In this document: positions 34,173 to 42,833 of the stretch, in pieces
Layout: every line of letters starts with the position of its first letter
How positions within the stretch are numbered: position 1 is the first letter of the stretch
Assembly: GCA_964529415.1 (NCBI GenBank)
Contig: CAZGWD010000015.1
Coordinates: 1 to 64,000 of the forward strand
DNA length: 64,000 nt
DNA from: CAYMPH01 sp964529415
Lineage (GTDB): Bacteria > Spirochaetota > UBA4802 > UBA5550
Direction of reading: 5' to 3'
Made by a program: the position numbers and the translations under genes
Notes under the pieces: model-generated
What the model saw: the letters and a program-made list of their open reading frames with translations, nothing else
Told to the model about the DNA's origin: nothing
Database searches by the model: none

Positions 34173-35324
34173 TTGATTAACCTTGATGATGTTCAAAAAA
34201 AATTTTTAGAATTTTACGGACAGGGTGAAATTCTAAAATTCTTTTCCCCTGGAAGAGTAAATATTATAGGCGAGCATCTTGACTATAACGGAGGTTTCGT
34301 TTTCCCTGCAGCAATTTCATACGGCATTTACGGCTTTGTCCGTTTTAATGATACACATAAAGTCCGTTTGAGGTCTCTTGAATTTGATGGTGAAGCCTGC
34401 ATTGATTTAACAAAAACCATAACCAGCAGCATAAATCTTCCCTGGTCGAATTACCCGGCAGGAGTAGTTAAAATTCTAATTGATAAAGGTTTTGCAATGC
34501 GAGGCGCGGATATTCTTTTTGCAGGCACCCTGCCACCGGGATCAGGCCTATCATCATCAGCAAGCCTTGAAATTCTCACTGCCTATATCATGATTTTCAA
34601 TAAAGTTCAAACAGACAATGAGCGGATTATCATGGCACAGATATGCCGGAAAGCTGAAAATGAATTTATTGGAGTTCAGTGCGGAATTATGGATCAGTTC
34701 TCCATTGCACTCGGGAAAAAGGACCATGCCGTTTTATTAAATACAAACTCTCTTGAATTCCTTCATGTACCTTTCCGTCTCAGAAAGCACAGCCTTGTTA
34801 TAATGAACTCGAATAAACCGCGCAAGCTTGCTGAGTCAAAATACAATGAAAGACTGGCGCAATGCGCGCAGGCCGTGTCTGATATCAGCCGGAAAAAAAA
34901 GATAACGTATCTTGCTGAAGCAGATATTGAAGATATTGAAATAATTTCAGATCCTGTCATAAAGCGAAGAGCGCGTCATGTTATTACAGAAAACAGCAGA
35001 GTTCTTAAATCTGTTGACATTCTTGGAAACGATGATATGATAAGATTCGGTTCCTTGATGACAGACTCGCACCTTTCCCTGAAAAATGATTATGAAGTTA
35101 CAGGATTCGAGCTTGATGCTCTTGTTGATGCAGCTCTGAATTCACCAGGCTGTATCGGCGCACGCATGACAGGTGCCGGTTTCGGCGGATGCGCTATTGC
35201 CCTGGTGGACAATGATAAAACGGATTTATTCAAAGAGAATGTATATATAAAATATTCTTCATCTGCCGGTATAATCCCGGAATTTTATTCTGTTTTAATT
35301 TCTGATGGTGTAAAAACAATCTAA
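34173..35324 (+). CDS. galK: Galactokinase
   Basis: 383-aa GHMP kinase phosphorylating galactose at C1. GalK signature FSPGRVNIIGEHLDYNGGFVFP is present (key part GRVNIIGEHLDYNGG), the ATP loop is LPPGSGLSSSASLE, and the C-terminal motif is GARMTGAGFGGCAIA. An in-frame TAA at 34161 and the absence of any ATG before the signature leave TTG at 34173 as the only plausible start. Its ribosome-binding site is weak. It precedes a GH1 glycosidase by 13 bases, suggesting use of a galactoside. Confidence 0.93.
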   Translation: MINLDDVQKKFLEFYGQGEILKFFSPGRVNIIGEHLDYNGGFVFPAAISYGIYGFVRFNDTHKVRLRSLEFDGEACIDLTKTITSSINLPWSNYPAGVVKILIDKGFAMRGADILFAGTLPPGSGLSSSASLEILTAYIMIFNKVQTDNERIIMAQICRKAENEFIGVQCGIMDQFSIALGKKDHAVLLNTNSLEFLHVPFRLRKHSLVIMNSNKPRKLAESKYNERLAQCAQAVSDISRKKKITYLAEADIEDIEIISDPVIKRRARHVITENSRVLKSVDILGNDDMIRFGSLMTDSHLSLKNDYEVTGFELDALVDAALNSPGCIGARMTGAGFGGCAIALVDNDKTDLFKENVYIKYSSSAGIIPEFYSVLISDGVKTI

Positions 35325-35337
35325 AGGATTAATTATT

Positions 35338-36651
35338 ATGAAACAATTTTCTCTGCCTGAAAAATTCATATTCGGAACAGCCACTGCTTCACTGCAGATC
35401 GAGGGAGGAGATAAAAACAATACTTGGTACCGCTGGTCAGAAACTCCCGGAAAAATTAAAGACGGTACAAGCACACTGATTGCAGATGACCACTGGAACA
35501 GGGTGGATGAAGATATCAGGCTGATGAAGAAGATGCACGTGAATGGCTACCGGATGAGTCTTGAGTGGAGCCGCATTGAGCCGCGCAAAGGGGAATTCAA
35601 CCTGAGCGCAATAAATCACTATAAAGATGAAATTATCAAACTGAAGAAAGCCGGAATTGAACCTCTCGTTACCCTGCATCACTTTTCCAACCCGCTCTGG
35701 TTTGAAGACAGCGGCGGATGGACGCACCGTAATTCAATCGAGCATTTTCAAAGCTATGTTGAATTTACATCTGCACAGCTTGGTTCTCTTGTAAAAGACT
35801 GGGTTACTATAAATGAACCGAATGTTTATCTTCACTTCGGCTACCTTAACGGAATATGGCCTCCAGGTGAAAACAACCTGTTCCGTTTTATATCCGGCGC
35901 AAAGAACATGATTGCCTCGCATATTGCAGCATATAAAATAATCCACAAAGTCCGCTTCCAGCTTGGATTAAAAGATACAAAAGTTGCATCAGCGCATCAT
36001 CTTAGAATTTTTGATCCAAAACACGGAACGCGTGCTGAAAAATTTATCAGTAAAATTTATGACCGACTGTTTCAGGATATTTTTGTAACAGGCATGTCTG
36101 AAGGAAAACTGCTTTTCCCTCTTGGACGCGGATATCCCTGGGGCAAAGGCTGCTATCAGGATTATTTCGGCATCAACTATTACTCTCGCGACATACTTTC
36201 ATTTAATATTAAAAATCCTGCAGGAATGTTCGGAAGTATAGAAGTTAAAAGCGGCGCTCCGGTCAATGACCTGGGATGGGAAATTTATCCTGAAGGCCTT
36301 TACAGAATCTGTGAAAAATATTTTGCACGATTCAGAAAACCAATTTATATCACTGAAAACGGCACATGCGATAAAAATGATCTTTTCCGCACGCAATATA
36401 TTTATGATCACATGATACAGATAAAAAAACTTATTGATAACAAAATCAATGTTGAACGCTACTACCACTGGACTTTAATGGATAATTTTGAGTGGGCTGA
36501 AGGACTTACCGCCAGATTCGGTCTTATTGAAGTCGATTTCGCGAACCAGAAAAGAAAAATCAGGAAGAGCGGGAATTTTTATACTGAGCTGTGTAAAAAT
36601 CATGGCGTAACAGCAGACATGATTAAAAAATATTTTGTGAAAAATAAATAA
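35338..36651 (+). CDS. Glycoside hydrolase family 1 (beta-glucosidase/beta-galactosidase type)
   Basis: 437-aa (beta/alpha)8 enzyme. The acid/base glutamate is Glu160 in TINEPN and the nucleophile Glu340 in ITENGT, both intact. The opening FIFGTATASLQIEGG and HHFSNPLWF are typical. No signal peptide, so it acts on imported sugar. Association with galK suggests a beta-galactoside or 6-phospho-free disaccharide. GGATT-type ribosome-binding site AAAGGA lies before the ATG. Confidence 0.9.
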   Translation: MKQFSLPEKFIFGTATASLQIEGGDKNNTWYRWSETPGKIKDGTSTLIADDHWNRVDEDIRLMKKMHVNGYRMSLEWSRIEPRKGEFNLSAINHYKDEIIKLKKAGIEPLVTLHHFSNPLWFEDSGGWTHRNSIEHFQSYVEFTSAQLGSLVKDWVTINEPNVYLHFGYLNGIWPPGENNLFRFISGAKNMIASHIAAYKIIHKVRFQLGLKDTKVASAHHLRIFDPKHGTRAEKFISKIYDRLFQDIFVTGMSEGKLLFPLGRGYPWGKGCYQDYFGINYYSRDILSFNIKNPAGMFGSIEVKSGAPVNDLGWEIYPEGLYRICEKYFARFRKPIYITENGTCDKNDLFRTQYIYDHMIQIKKLIDNKINVERYYHWTLMDNFEWAEGLTARFGLIEVDFANQKRKIRKSGNFYTELCKNHGVTADMIKKYFVKNK

Positions 36652-36695
36652 TAAGCCATTTTAAATTACGCGATCGGGATAAGGAAATAAATTTA

Positions 36696-37235
36696 ATGAA
36701 AATGAAAAAAGTTCAAAAAATAAACAATATTCCGGATAAATCAATAATTCAAAGTAATTTTAATGGCGCAATTAATTACTCTGACTCATTCTGCATAAAA
36801 ATCAGCAATTCGAAAAACTATTCCATCGACTATTTAACTGCATTGCTTTTCACGTCAATACCTCGATGGGTGCAGCTTCTTCTGAAGCTCAGGGATATTC
36901 TGGTCAAGCCGTTTGGTCTTGCAACAGGCATGTTTCCGGAACAGGAGACACTCAACTCATCATTGAAGTATAAAATTGGAGACAGAGCGATATTTTTTAC
37001 TGTAGTTGACCGTTCTTCTTCCGAAATCGTAATGGCAGAAGACGACAGGCATCTTTATTTCAAAACATCGCTATATATTGAAAAATCCATAAAAGACCAT
37101 TCAGATACAGCATATCTTACAACCCTGGTGCAATTCCATAATTTTTTCGGAAGATTATATTTTGCTCCGGTAAAACCTTTTCATAAAATAATAATGAGAA
37201 GATTACTGATAAATTTTTCTAAAAAATTAGACTAA
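36696..37235 (+). CDS. DUF2867 family protein
   Basis: 179-aa protein with the DUF2867 pattern: RDILVKPFGLATG, IGDRAIFFTVVDRS, AEDDRHLYFKTSLYIE and TTLVQFHNFFGRLYFAPVKPFH. The family is widespread and often fused to or encoded near short-chain dehydrogenase-like proteins; no reaction is established. It may bind a hydrophobic ligand. It lies between the GH1 gene and a YvaD-like membrane protein. Confidence 0.8.
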   Translation: MKMKKVQKINNIPDKSIIQSNFNGAINYSDSFCIKISNSKNYSIDYLTALLFTSIPRWVQLLLKLRDILVKPFGLATGMFPEQETLNSSLKYKIGDRAIFFTVVDRSSSEIVMAEDDRHLYFKTSLYIEKSIKDHSDTAYLTTLVQFHNFFGRLYFAPVKPFHKIIMRRLLINFSKKLD

Positions 37236-37259
37236 CTATACCATCTCAAGCGAGGAAAA

Positions 37260-37652
37260 ATGAAATTTCTAAGACCATTTTTTTTATTAACTGATATTGG
37301 ATTTATTTTATATTGGGGAATTGCATTGTTTAATTTACTCCCTGAAAACATGCTGTACAAGGATTATAATAATCCAATTATGATTTCATGGAACTGGTCT
37401 TTCTTCCCGCTGGATATGTTTGTTTCTGCAACAGGTCTTGCAAGTTTATACTTTTACTCTAAAAAAAATGGCAACGTATGGAAAAAATTATGCCTTATTT
37501 CATTAATACTCACATTCTGCTCCGGCCTGCAGGCAATCTCCTTCTGGACTTTAAGAGGAGATTTTGATATTTTCTGGTGGGCAATGAATCTGTATCTGAT
37601 AATATATCCTGCTTTTTTTATTGTAAAATTATTCAATGATTCCCTTGAATAA
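37260..37652 (+). CDS. YvaD/DUF5360-like membrane protein
   Basis: 130-aa protein with four membrane helices. The sequence LTDIGFILYWGIALF, DYNNPIMISWNWSFFPLDM and ATGLASLYFY matches the YvaD family of Bacillus, whose function is unknown. It follows the DUF2867 gene after 24 bases and precedes the TetR gene. Confidence 0.75.
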   Translation: MKFLRPFFLLTDIGFILYWGIALFNLLPENMLYKDYNNPIMISWNWSFFPLDMFVSATGLASLYFYSKKNGNVWKKLCLISLILTFCSGLQAISFWTLRGDFDIFWWAMNLYLIIYPAFFIVKLFNDSLE

Positions 37653-37682
37653 TTATTTTTTTATATTTATTTCAAAAAAATA

Positions 37683-37710
37683 TTGACAAAAATATACCGA
37701 TCGGTATATT
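37683..37710 (+). promoter_or_regulatory. TetR promoter with embedded operator, leaderless
   Basis: TTGACA (37683-37688) and TATATT (37705-37710) are 16 bases apart. The 20-bp perfect palindrome AATATACCGATCGGTATATT fills 37691-37710, covering the spacer and the -10. The expected first transcribed base, seven after the -10, is the A of the tetR ATG at 37717, and no ribosome-binding site exists, so the mRNA is probably leaderless. This suggests tight autorepression. Confidence 0.85.
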
Positions 37711-37716
37711 GAATTC

Positions 37717-38322
37717 ATGAATGACTTAAAGCAGATAAAGTCCGAAAGAACCAAACAGTATATAATTGAAAAAACCGCTCATATTTTCAATAGAAAGGGT
37801 TATGCCGGCACATCCATTTCAGACCTCACAGAAGCAACAGGGCTCACCAAGGGAAGCATCTACGGTAATTTTAAAAATAAGGATGAGGTGGCCATTCAGG
37901 CTTTCAGGTACAATGTAGATTTTATTATCAGATCGATTAGAAACGAACTGGACAAAGCAGATACATATTTTGACAAGCTCATGGTTTATCCGAAATTCTA
38001 CCGCAATATATACAAATCCATATCATCATTCGGCGGATGCCCGATCATAAACACTCTGGTTGAATCAGATGACACTCATGAAGATTTACGTCTGATGGCA
38101 GCAAAAATAATCAGCATATGGAATAAAACGATAGTGGATATTGTTTCGAAAGGAAAGAATAAAGGCGAGTTCAAAAGTGATGCTGACCCGGATACGATCG
38201 CTGATCTTGTCATTTCGCTCGTGGAGGGCGGTGTTGCCATGACCAAGGCTACAGGAAAGGAAAACTATATTCTTTCAGCTGCAAAACATCTGGAGCAGTT
38301 CATATTATCAATAAAAGCATAA
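37717..38322 (+). CDS. TetR family transcriptional regulator
   Basis: 201-aa repressor. The helix-turn-helix spans about residues 28-60 (GYAGTSISDLTEATGLTKGS, then IYGNFKNKDEVA). The C-terminal ligand domain (about 70-200) contains GGCPIINTLVE near residue 108, seen in the TetR_C subgroup linked to NemR and AcuR-type electrophile sensors, with a Cys that could react. It likely represses itself and the flavoenzyme gene at 38381 through ATACC-N4-GGTAT sites. Confidence 0.88.
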   Translation: MNDLKQIKSERTKQYIIEKTAHIFNRKGYAGTSISDLTEATGLTKGSIYGNFKNKDEVAIQAFRYNVDFIIRSIRNELDKADTYFDKLMVYPKFYRNIYKSISSFGGCPIINTLVESDDTHEDLRLMAAKIISIWNKTIVDIVSKGKNKGEFKSDADPDTIADLVISLVEGGVAMTKATGKENYILSAAKHLEQFILSIKA

Positions 38323-38340
38323 TTTTTTTTAATCTAAAAT

Positions 38341-38354
38341 ATACCAAAAGGTAT
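38341..38354 (+). promoter_or_regulatory. Operator ATACC-N4-GGTAT upstream of the flavoenzyme gene
   Basis: ATACCAAAAGGTAT at 38341-38354 shares both half-sites ATACC and GGTAT and their spacing with the tetR operator at 37695-37706. It lies between tetR and the OYE-type gene, 27 bases before the GTG start. Confidence 0.75.
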
Positions 38355-38380
38355 TATTTGCAAAAACAAAGGAGTACAAC

Positions 38381-40318
38381 GTGAGTGATAATTTAAAAAA
38401 TCTTTTTACACCGGTAAAAATTTCAACCATGGAATTAAAAAACCGTGTTGTGATGCCGGCAATTGCCACCTCTTACGGGAATAAAGACAGCACTGTAAGC
38501 GACAGGCTTATCAGTTATCTCGAACGCAGAGCCAGGGGAGGTGTTGGTCTTATCATAACTGAAGTCTGCGCAATTGACCCGAGAGGCAAGGGATTTGGAC
38601 GCGAAATAGGTGTATGGGATGATTCATTTATTCCGGGACTTTCGCGTTTAACGGATGCTATTCATAAATATGATACAAAAATAGCTCTGCAGCTCCACCA
38701 TGCAGGCCGCGAAACAATGAAAGCAGTAACAGGGAAAGACCCTGAAGCTCCATCCGACCTTCCGAGTGTTGTGCTCAACCAGCCTGTTGAACCAATGACT
38801 ATTGAAAGGGTTAGAGAAATTGTTAAAGCTTATGCATCAGGCGCATTGCGGGCCAAGCAGGCAGGATTTGATGCTGTAGAGATACATGGTGCACACGGTT
38901 ATTTACTGACTCAGTTCCTGTCTCCTTTTTCGAACAGGAGAACTGACGAATACGGCGGATCTGATGAAAACAGAGCCCGAATATTAATTGAAATCATCAA
39001 AGCAGTCCGGGAAAAAGTCGGCGCAGGTTTCCCTGTGTTAGTGAGAATATCCTCAGATGAATGCATTAAAAACGGATACACAATAGATTTTACTAAATGG
39101 CTTGCTCCTTTACTGAAAGATGCAGGTGCTGATGCAATTCATGTTTCCGTTGGAGTATATTCCACGCCAGGATTTCTTACAATTGCGTCGGAAGATACAC
39201 CTGAGGGATTTAACCTTGAACGGGCAGCGGAAATTAAAAAAACGGTTACTCTGCCTATAATTGGAGTCGGCAGAATTACTGATCCGCGAATGGCGGATGA
39301 AGCTATTGCAAGGGGTGATGCGGACCTGGTCAGCATGGGACGCCAGTTTCTAACTGACCCTGAATTTTTAATCAAGGCCAGAGAAGGCAGATGGAATGAT
39401 ATAAGGCAATGCCTCGGGTGCAACCAGGGCTGCATTGAAAGACTAAGCTTTGAATTTAAATCTACAACCTGCAGCATCAATCCCGAGTGCGGAAGGGAAA
39501 TTGAGGATATATATAAAAAAGCTGATTCAAAAAAGAAAATCTGGGTTATAGGCGGAGGTCCTGCAGGAATTTCTGCTGCTCTTGCTGCAGCAAAACGAGG
39601 TCACGATGTTTCTATATTCGAAAGGGATTCAGCTTTTGGCGGACAATTAATATCTGCAAGCAAACCTCCGAACAAGGACGGTTTCTATAAATGGGTAGAA
39701 TGGGCAAAAGCCCAGCTCGAAAGCATGAAAGTGGCAATTAAATATAATACTGAAGTTTCTGAATCCATGCTTGAAGCAGGAAAACCGGATATGGCTGTTC
39801 TTGCTGCAGGCGCCTCTTCTGTTACTCCGCCTATTGATGGAATCAATGGCTTAAATGTTTTTGATGCACGCGATGTTTTAACTGGCAAAGTTGAGTTAAA
39901 AGGCCCGGTTGTTATAATGGGTGCAGGATATGTAGGCATGGAAACAGCAGATTTCTGCATTGCCCGCGGAGTTAACGCAACAATTGTTGAAATGGCGAAA
40001 TATCCGCCTGTAAACTCATTCAGCGCACACGGCTACTGGCTTCACCGCCGCCTTAAAAAAAGCGGCGGGGTGCTTATGCTTGATACCAGGGTTTCTGCAA
40101 TTAAAGAAAATTCAGTAATTGTAATAAAGGATAATATTGAAACAGAAATCAAACCGGCTGCTATGGTTATCAAGGCATTCGGGTCAGCATCTGAACGCGG
40201 CCTTGCTGAATCTTTACAGAAGCTTGGAATTCCATTTACTGAAGCAGGAGATGTAATCAAACCGCGCAGGCTCCTGGAAGCAGTTCATGAAGGCGAAAAT
40301 GCAGGAGTTGAAGCGTAA
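38381..40318 (+). CDS. OYE-type NADH:flavin oxidoreductase with 4Fe-4S and FAD domains (dienoyl-CoA reductase family)
   Basis: 645-aa three-domain enzyme. Residues about 1-340 form an FMN TIM barrel (KNRVVMPAIAT, QLHHAGRET, DAVEIHGAHGYLL, SMGRQFLTDP). A 4Fe-4S cluster is held by Cys344, 347, 351 and 364. Residues about 375-640 form an FAD/NAD-binding reductase (VIGGGPAGISAAL, GAGYVGMETADF). The architecture equals 2,4-dienoyl-CoA reductase (FadH) and trimethylamine dehydrogenase relatives, with ene- or enoate reductase chemistry. GTG start with AAAGGAG upstream. Possibly induced by electrophiles via the TetR. Confidence 0.88.
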   Translation: MSDNLKNLFTPVKISTMELKNRVVMPAIATSYGNKDSTVSDRLISYLERRARGGVGLIITEVCAIDPRGKGFGREIGVWDDSFIPGLSRLTDAIHKYDTKIALQLHHAGRETMKAVTGKDPEAPSDLPSVVLNQPVEPMTIERVREIVKAYASGALRAKQAGFDAVEIHGAHGYLLTQFLSPFSNRRTDEYGGSDENRARILIEIIKAVREKVGAGFPVLVRISSDECIKNGYTIDFTKWLAPLLKDAGADAIHVSVGVYSTPGFLTIASEDTPEGFNLERAAEIKKTVTLPIIGVGRITDPRMADEAIARGDADLVSMGRQFLTDPEFLIKAREGRWNDIRQCLGCNQGCIERLSFEFKSTTCSINPECGREIEDIYKKADSKKKIWVIGGGPAGISAALAAAKRGHDVSIFERDSAFGGQLISASKPPNKDGFYKWVEWAKAQLESMKVAIKYNTEVSESMLEAGKPDMAVLAAGASSVTPPIDGINGLNVFDARDVLTGKVELKGPVVIMGAGYVGMETADFCIARGVNATIVEMAKYPPVNSFSAHGYWLHRRLKKSGGVLMLDTRVSAIKENSVIVIKDNIETEIKPAAMVIKAFGSASERGLAESLQKLGIPFTEAGDVIKPRRLLEAVHEGENAGVEA

Positions 40319-40342
40319 TAATAAGATCAGGTAAAAATCAGT

Positions 40343-40394
40343 TTTCACCCCCGCTACCCTCCCCCTGTTTAAGAAGGAGTTAGCGGGGGTGAAA
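40343..40394 (+). repeat. Perfect inverted repeat between flavoenzyme and Fe-S protein genes
   Basis: TTTCACCCCCGCTA (40343-40356) and TAGCGGGGGTGAAA (40381-40394) match perfectly over 14 bp around a 24-base loop, in the gap before the next gene. G/C-rich composition in an AT-rich genome recalls the repeat at 2845-2918. It might modulate expression of the downstream gene rather than terminate. Confidence 0.6.
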
Positions 40395-40432
40395 TAAAAA
40401 AACTTATAAATAATTAATTAAGGAGAACGGCA

Positions 40433-41500
40433 ATGTCAGATACTATTTTTCGGGATTTGCAGAAAAGGCTGGATATGTATTCACTCGGATTTCCGGCTAC
40501 AGAAAGCGGAATTGAAATAAAAATACTTAAAAAATTATTCAATGCTGAAGATGCCGAGATGTTTCTCAACATGTCGCCTGCAGTGGAAGAGCCTGCATCT
40601 GTAGCAGCCAGGCTGGGGAAACCTGTGAATGAAATTGCAGCACAGCTTGAGGATATGGCACAGCAGGGATTGCTGTTCAGGTTAAAAAAAGGCGACTCTG
40701 TCAAATATGGAGCAATACCTTTCATGCACGGCCTTGTTGAATTTCATGTCAAGTCGCTTGACCGCGAACTTGGCGATATGATGGAAGAGTATTTCGAACA
40801 GGGTTTCCACAAAACAATAGCAGACGTAAAAGGAATGTTTCTCCGGACAGTACCTGTTCATGAGTCCATTTCAGTTGAACACCATGTTGCATCATTTGAT
40901 GATGCCAGGGCTATTCTTGAGAAAAACGAAACAATTGTTGTAACAGAATGTTTCTGCAGAAAAGAAAAAATCATTGCAGATAAAGGATGCGGCAAAGAGC
41001 TGGAAGCATGTTTCATGTTCGGATCAATGGCAAAATATTATATAGACAATAATCTCGGCAGGCGCGTAAATCTTAATGAAGCAATTGAAATCCTGAAAAA
41101 AGCGCAGGAAGCCGGGCTTGTAACTCAGCCTGGAACAGCGCAGAATCCTGCAGGCATGTGCAACTGCTGCGGAGACTGCTGTGCTGTGCTTGGAGCAATT
41201 AAAAAATTCCCCAAACCTGCTGAAATAGTTTTTTCAAATCACCTGGCTATAGTTGATGATATAAGCTGTTCCGGCTGCGGAATCTGCATGGACCGGTGCC
41301 AGATGGATGCGATCACCATGTCCGGTGACAATATAGCGCAAATCAATCCGGACAGGTGCATTGGCTGCGGATTATGTGTTACAACATGCCCGGCTGACGC
41401 AATCAGTCTTAAATCAAAAGAATCTGCAGCCCTGCGCATTCCTCCTGCAACCAGCGGCGAACAGATGATGCTGATCGCGAAAAACAGAGGAATTATTTAA
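40433..41500 (+). CDS. 4Fe-4S ferredoxin-type protein with N-terminal winged helix
   Basis: 355-aa protein. Residues about 40-95 look like a winged-helix/arginine-methyltransferase-free N-domain (EPASVAARLGKPVNEIAAQL). The middle contains Cys173, 175, 186 and 193 and a CNCCGDCC cluster (Cys243-250) that may coordinate further iron-sulfur or metal. The C-terminus has two ferredoxin clusters: Cys279, 282, 285, 289 and Cys309, 312, 315, 319. Proteins of this type accompany OYE-like flavoenzymes in anaerobes. It probably transfers electrons for the flavoenzyme. AAGGAGAA precedes the ATG. Confidence 0.8.
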   Translation: MSDTIFRDLQKRLDMYSLGFPATESGIEIKILKKLFNAEDAEMFLNMSPAVEEPASVAARLGKPVNEIAAQLEDMAQQGLLFRLKKGDSVKYGAIPFMHGLVEFHVKSLDRELGDMMEEYFEQGFHKTIADVKGMFLRTVPVHESISVEHHVASFDDARAILEKNETIVVTECFCRKEKIIADKGCGKELEACFMFGSMAKYYIDNNLGRRVNLNEAIEILKKAQEAGLVTQPGTAQNPAGMCNCCGDCCAVLGAIKKFPKPAEIVFSNHLAIVDDISCSGCGICMDRCQMDAITMSGDNIAQINPDRCIGCGLCVTTCPADAISLKSKESAALRIPPATSGEQMMLIAKNRGII

Positions 41501-41514
41501 TCTGCGCATTTTTA

Positions 41515-41552
41515 CAGCAGACTGATTCGCTATTTACCGGATCAGCCTGCTG
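41515..41552 (+). terminator. Stem-loop after the Fe-S protein gene
   Basis: CAGCAGACTGAT (41515-41526) pairs with ATCAGCCTGCTG (41541-41552) with one mismatch. There is no immediate U-run, so termination is uncertain. AT-rich sequence with T-runs follows at 41580-41640. Confidence 0.4.
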
Positions 41553-41695
41553 TTATCCCTCAAGAATGTTCTATTAAAAAAATACTTGATTTTTTATTTA
41601 TTTTTTTTTAAAAAAAAATGTCCTTTTGCATTGTTTTTTTGATATAAATAATAAAGATTGAAAATTACAAATAAAAAAAGCCCCGGGAGACTTAA

Positions 41696-42778
41696 TTGAT
41701 AAAAAATATTCCAAATTCTGTTTTGAAAATTTTCATGGTTCTGACAGCTATTATTTTTCTTTCATTTTGCAGCAACCCGGCTGCAGATACATCATTAACC
41801 CTGATGGACGAGCTTCGTGCGCTCGATCTTGACAAGTATATAGACAGCGTTGGTTACGATACCATAGATGAACTGACTATACCTGCATGGAAAATCTACA
41901 ACTATGATACATCTGTATGCAAATGCGTTTTAGGAAGTGAATTCCGCATCGGGCTGAAAGAAAAAACAGATACAAATAATATCGTATTTCTTATGGATGG
42001 AGGAGGAGCCTGCTGGCCAGGAAAAGATTCATGCGCAAAAACTGCAGCCATGCCTTCAGGATGGAATGACTCTGCAGGAAACCCTCTAAACGGCTGGAGT
42101 GTTGTTCATGTGCCTTATTGTGACGGCAGCGTGCATATGGGCGACAATGACTCCAATTATGATGGAGCAGATCACTACCACAGAGGTTTAAAACTCACAA
42201 CAGCGGGGATTGCAATTATGAAAAATTTGAATCCCAATCCTCCAAAAATATTCATAACAGGATGCAGCGCAGGCGGATATGGTACATTCATGGCTTATCT
42301 TTTAATCAGGCGATTTTTTCCTGATTCAGCTTTATATATTTTCAACGATTCCGGTCCAGGGCTATGGAACCCGGACAACGGCATGAAAGAAAAAATTATT
42401 GATGCATGGAAATTCACTTCATATCTTCCAAAGAGCTGCACAAGCTGCGATACCCAGATAATGAATCTCTATGAATGGATATTGCAGCGCGACGCCAATG
42501 TCAGGATAGGATTATTCTCATCTTACAACGACAGTATCATAGGAGGTTCCTTTCTGGATATGATCTCTGCTGATTACAAGGATCTTCTTGTATCAACATC
42601 TAACTCTATACAGTCGAAATACCCTGCACGCTTTAATCGATTTCTGATAAACGGAACCACCCATTGCGTGGCAAATGCACCCGGAACCTATTCTTATGAG
42701 ATAAACAGCACTTCTCTTGTAACCTGGCTCAGTCAGCTGGTCAATGGTGATTCCGCCTGGAACGATCTTCTTGAGTAA
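41696..42778 (+). CDS. Pectinacetylesterase/Notum-family lipoprotein, copy 1
   Basis: 360-aa alpha/beta hydrolase-type carbohydrate or lipid deacylase. The lipobox LSFC gives a lipidated Cys25. The oxyanion GGGACW is at residues 102-107, the nucleophile Ser191 in GCSAGGYGT, with candidate Asp279 (SSYNDS) and His323 (GTTHCVAN). TTG at 41696 is preferred because GGGAGA lies six to eight bases before it; the next ATG is inside the signal peptide at codon 14. Pectinacetylesterase, Notum-type fatty-acyl esterase or another ester bond are possible. The paralogue follows at 42834. Confidence 0.8.
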   Translation: MIKNIPNSVLKIFMVLTAIIFLSFCSNPAADTSLTLMDELRALDLDKYIDSVGYDTIDELTIPAWKIYNYDTSVCKCVLGSEFRIGLKEKTDTNNIVFLMDGGGACWPGKDSCAKTAAMPSGWNDSAGNPLNGWSVVHVPYCDGSVHMGDNDSNYDGADHYHRGLKLTTAGIAIMKNLNPNPPKIFITGCSAGGYGTFMAYLLIRRFFPDSALYIFNDSGPGLWNPDNGMKEKIIDAWKFTSYLPKSCTSCDTQIMNLYEWILQRDANVRIGLFSSYNDSIIGGSFLDMISADYKDLLVSTSNSIQSKYPARFNRFLINGTTHCVANAPGTYSYEINSTSLVTWLSQLVNGDSAWNDLLE

Positions 42779-42833
42779 TAGTTGAGTTTACCACAATCCA
42801 GCCTGAACATGCAAAACACATCTGGAGACCTGC

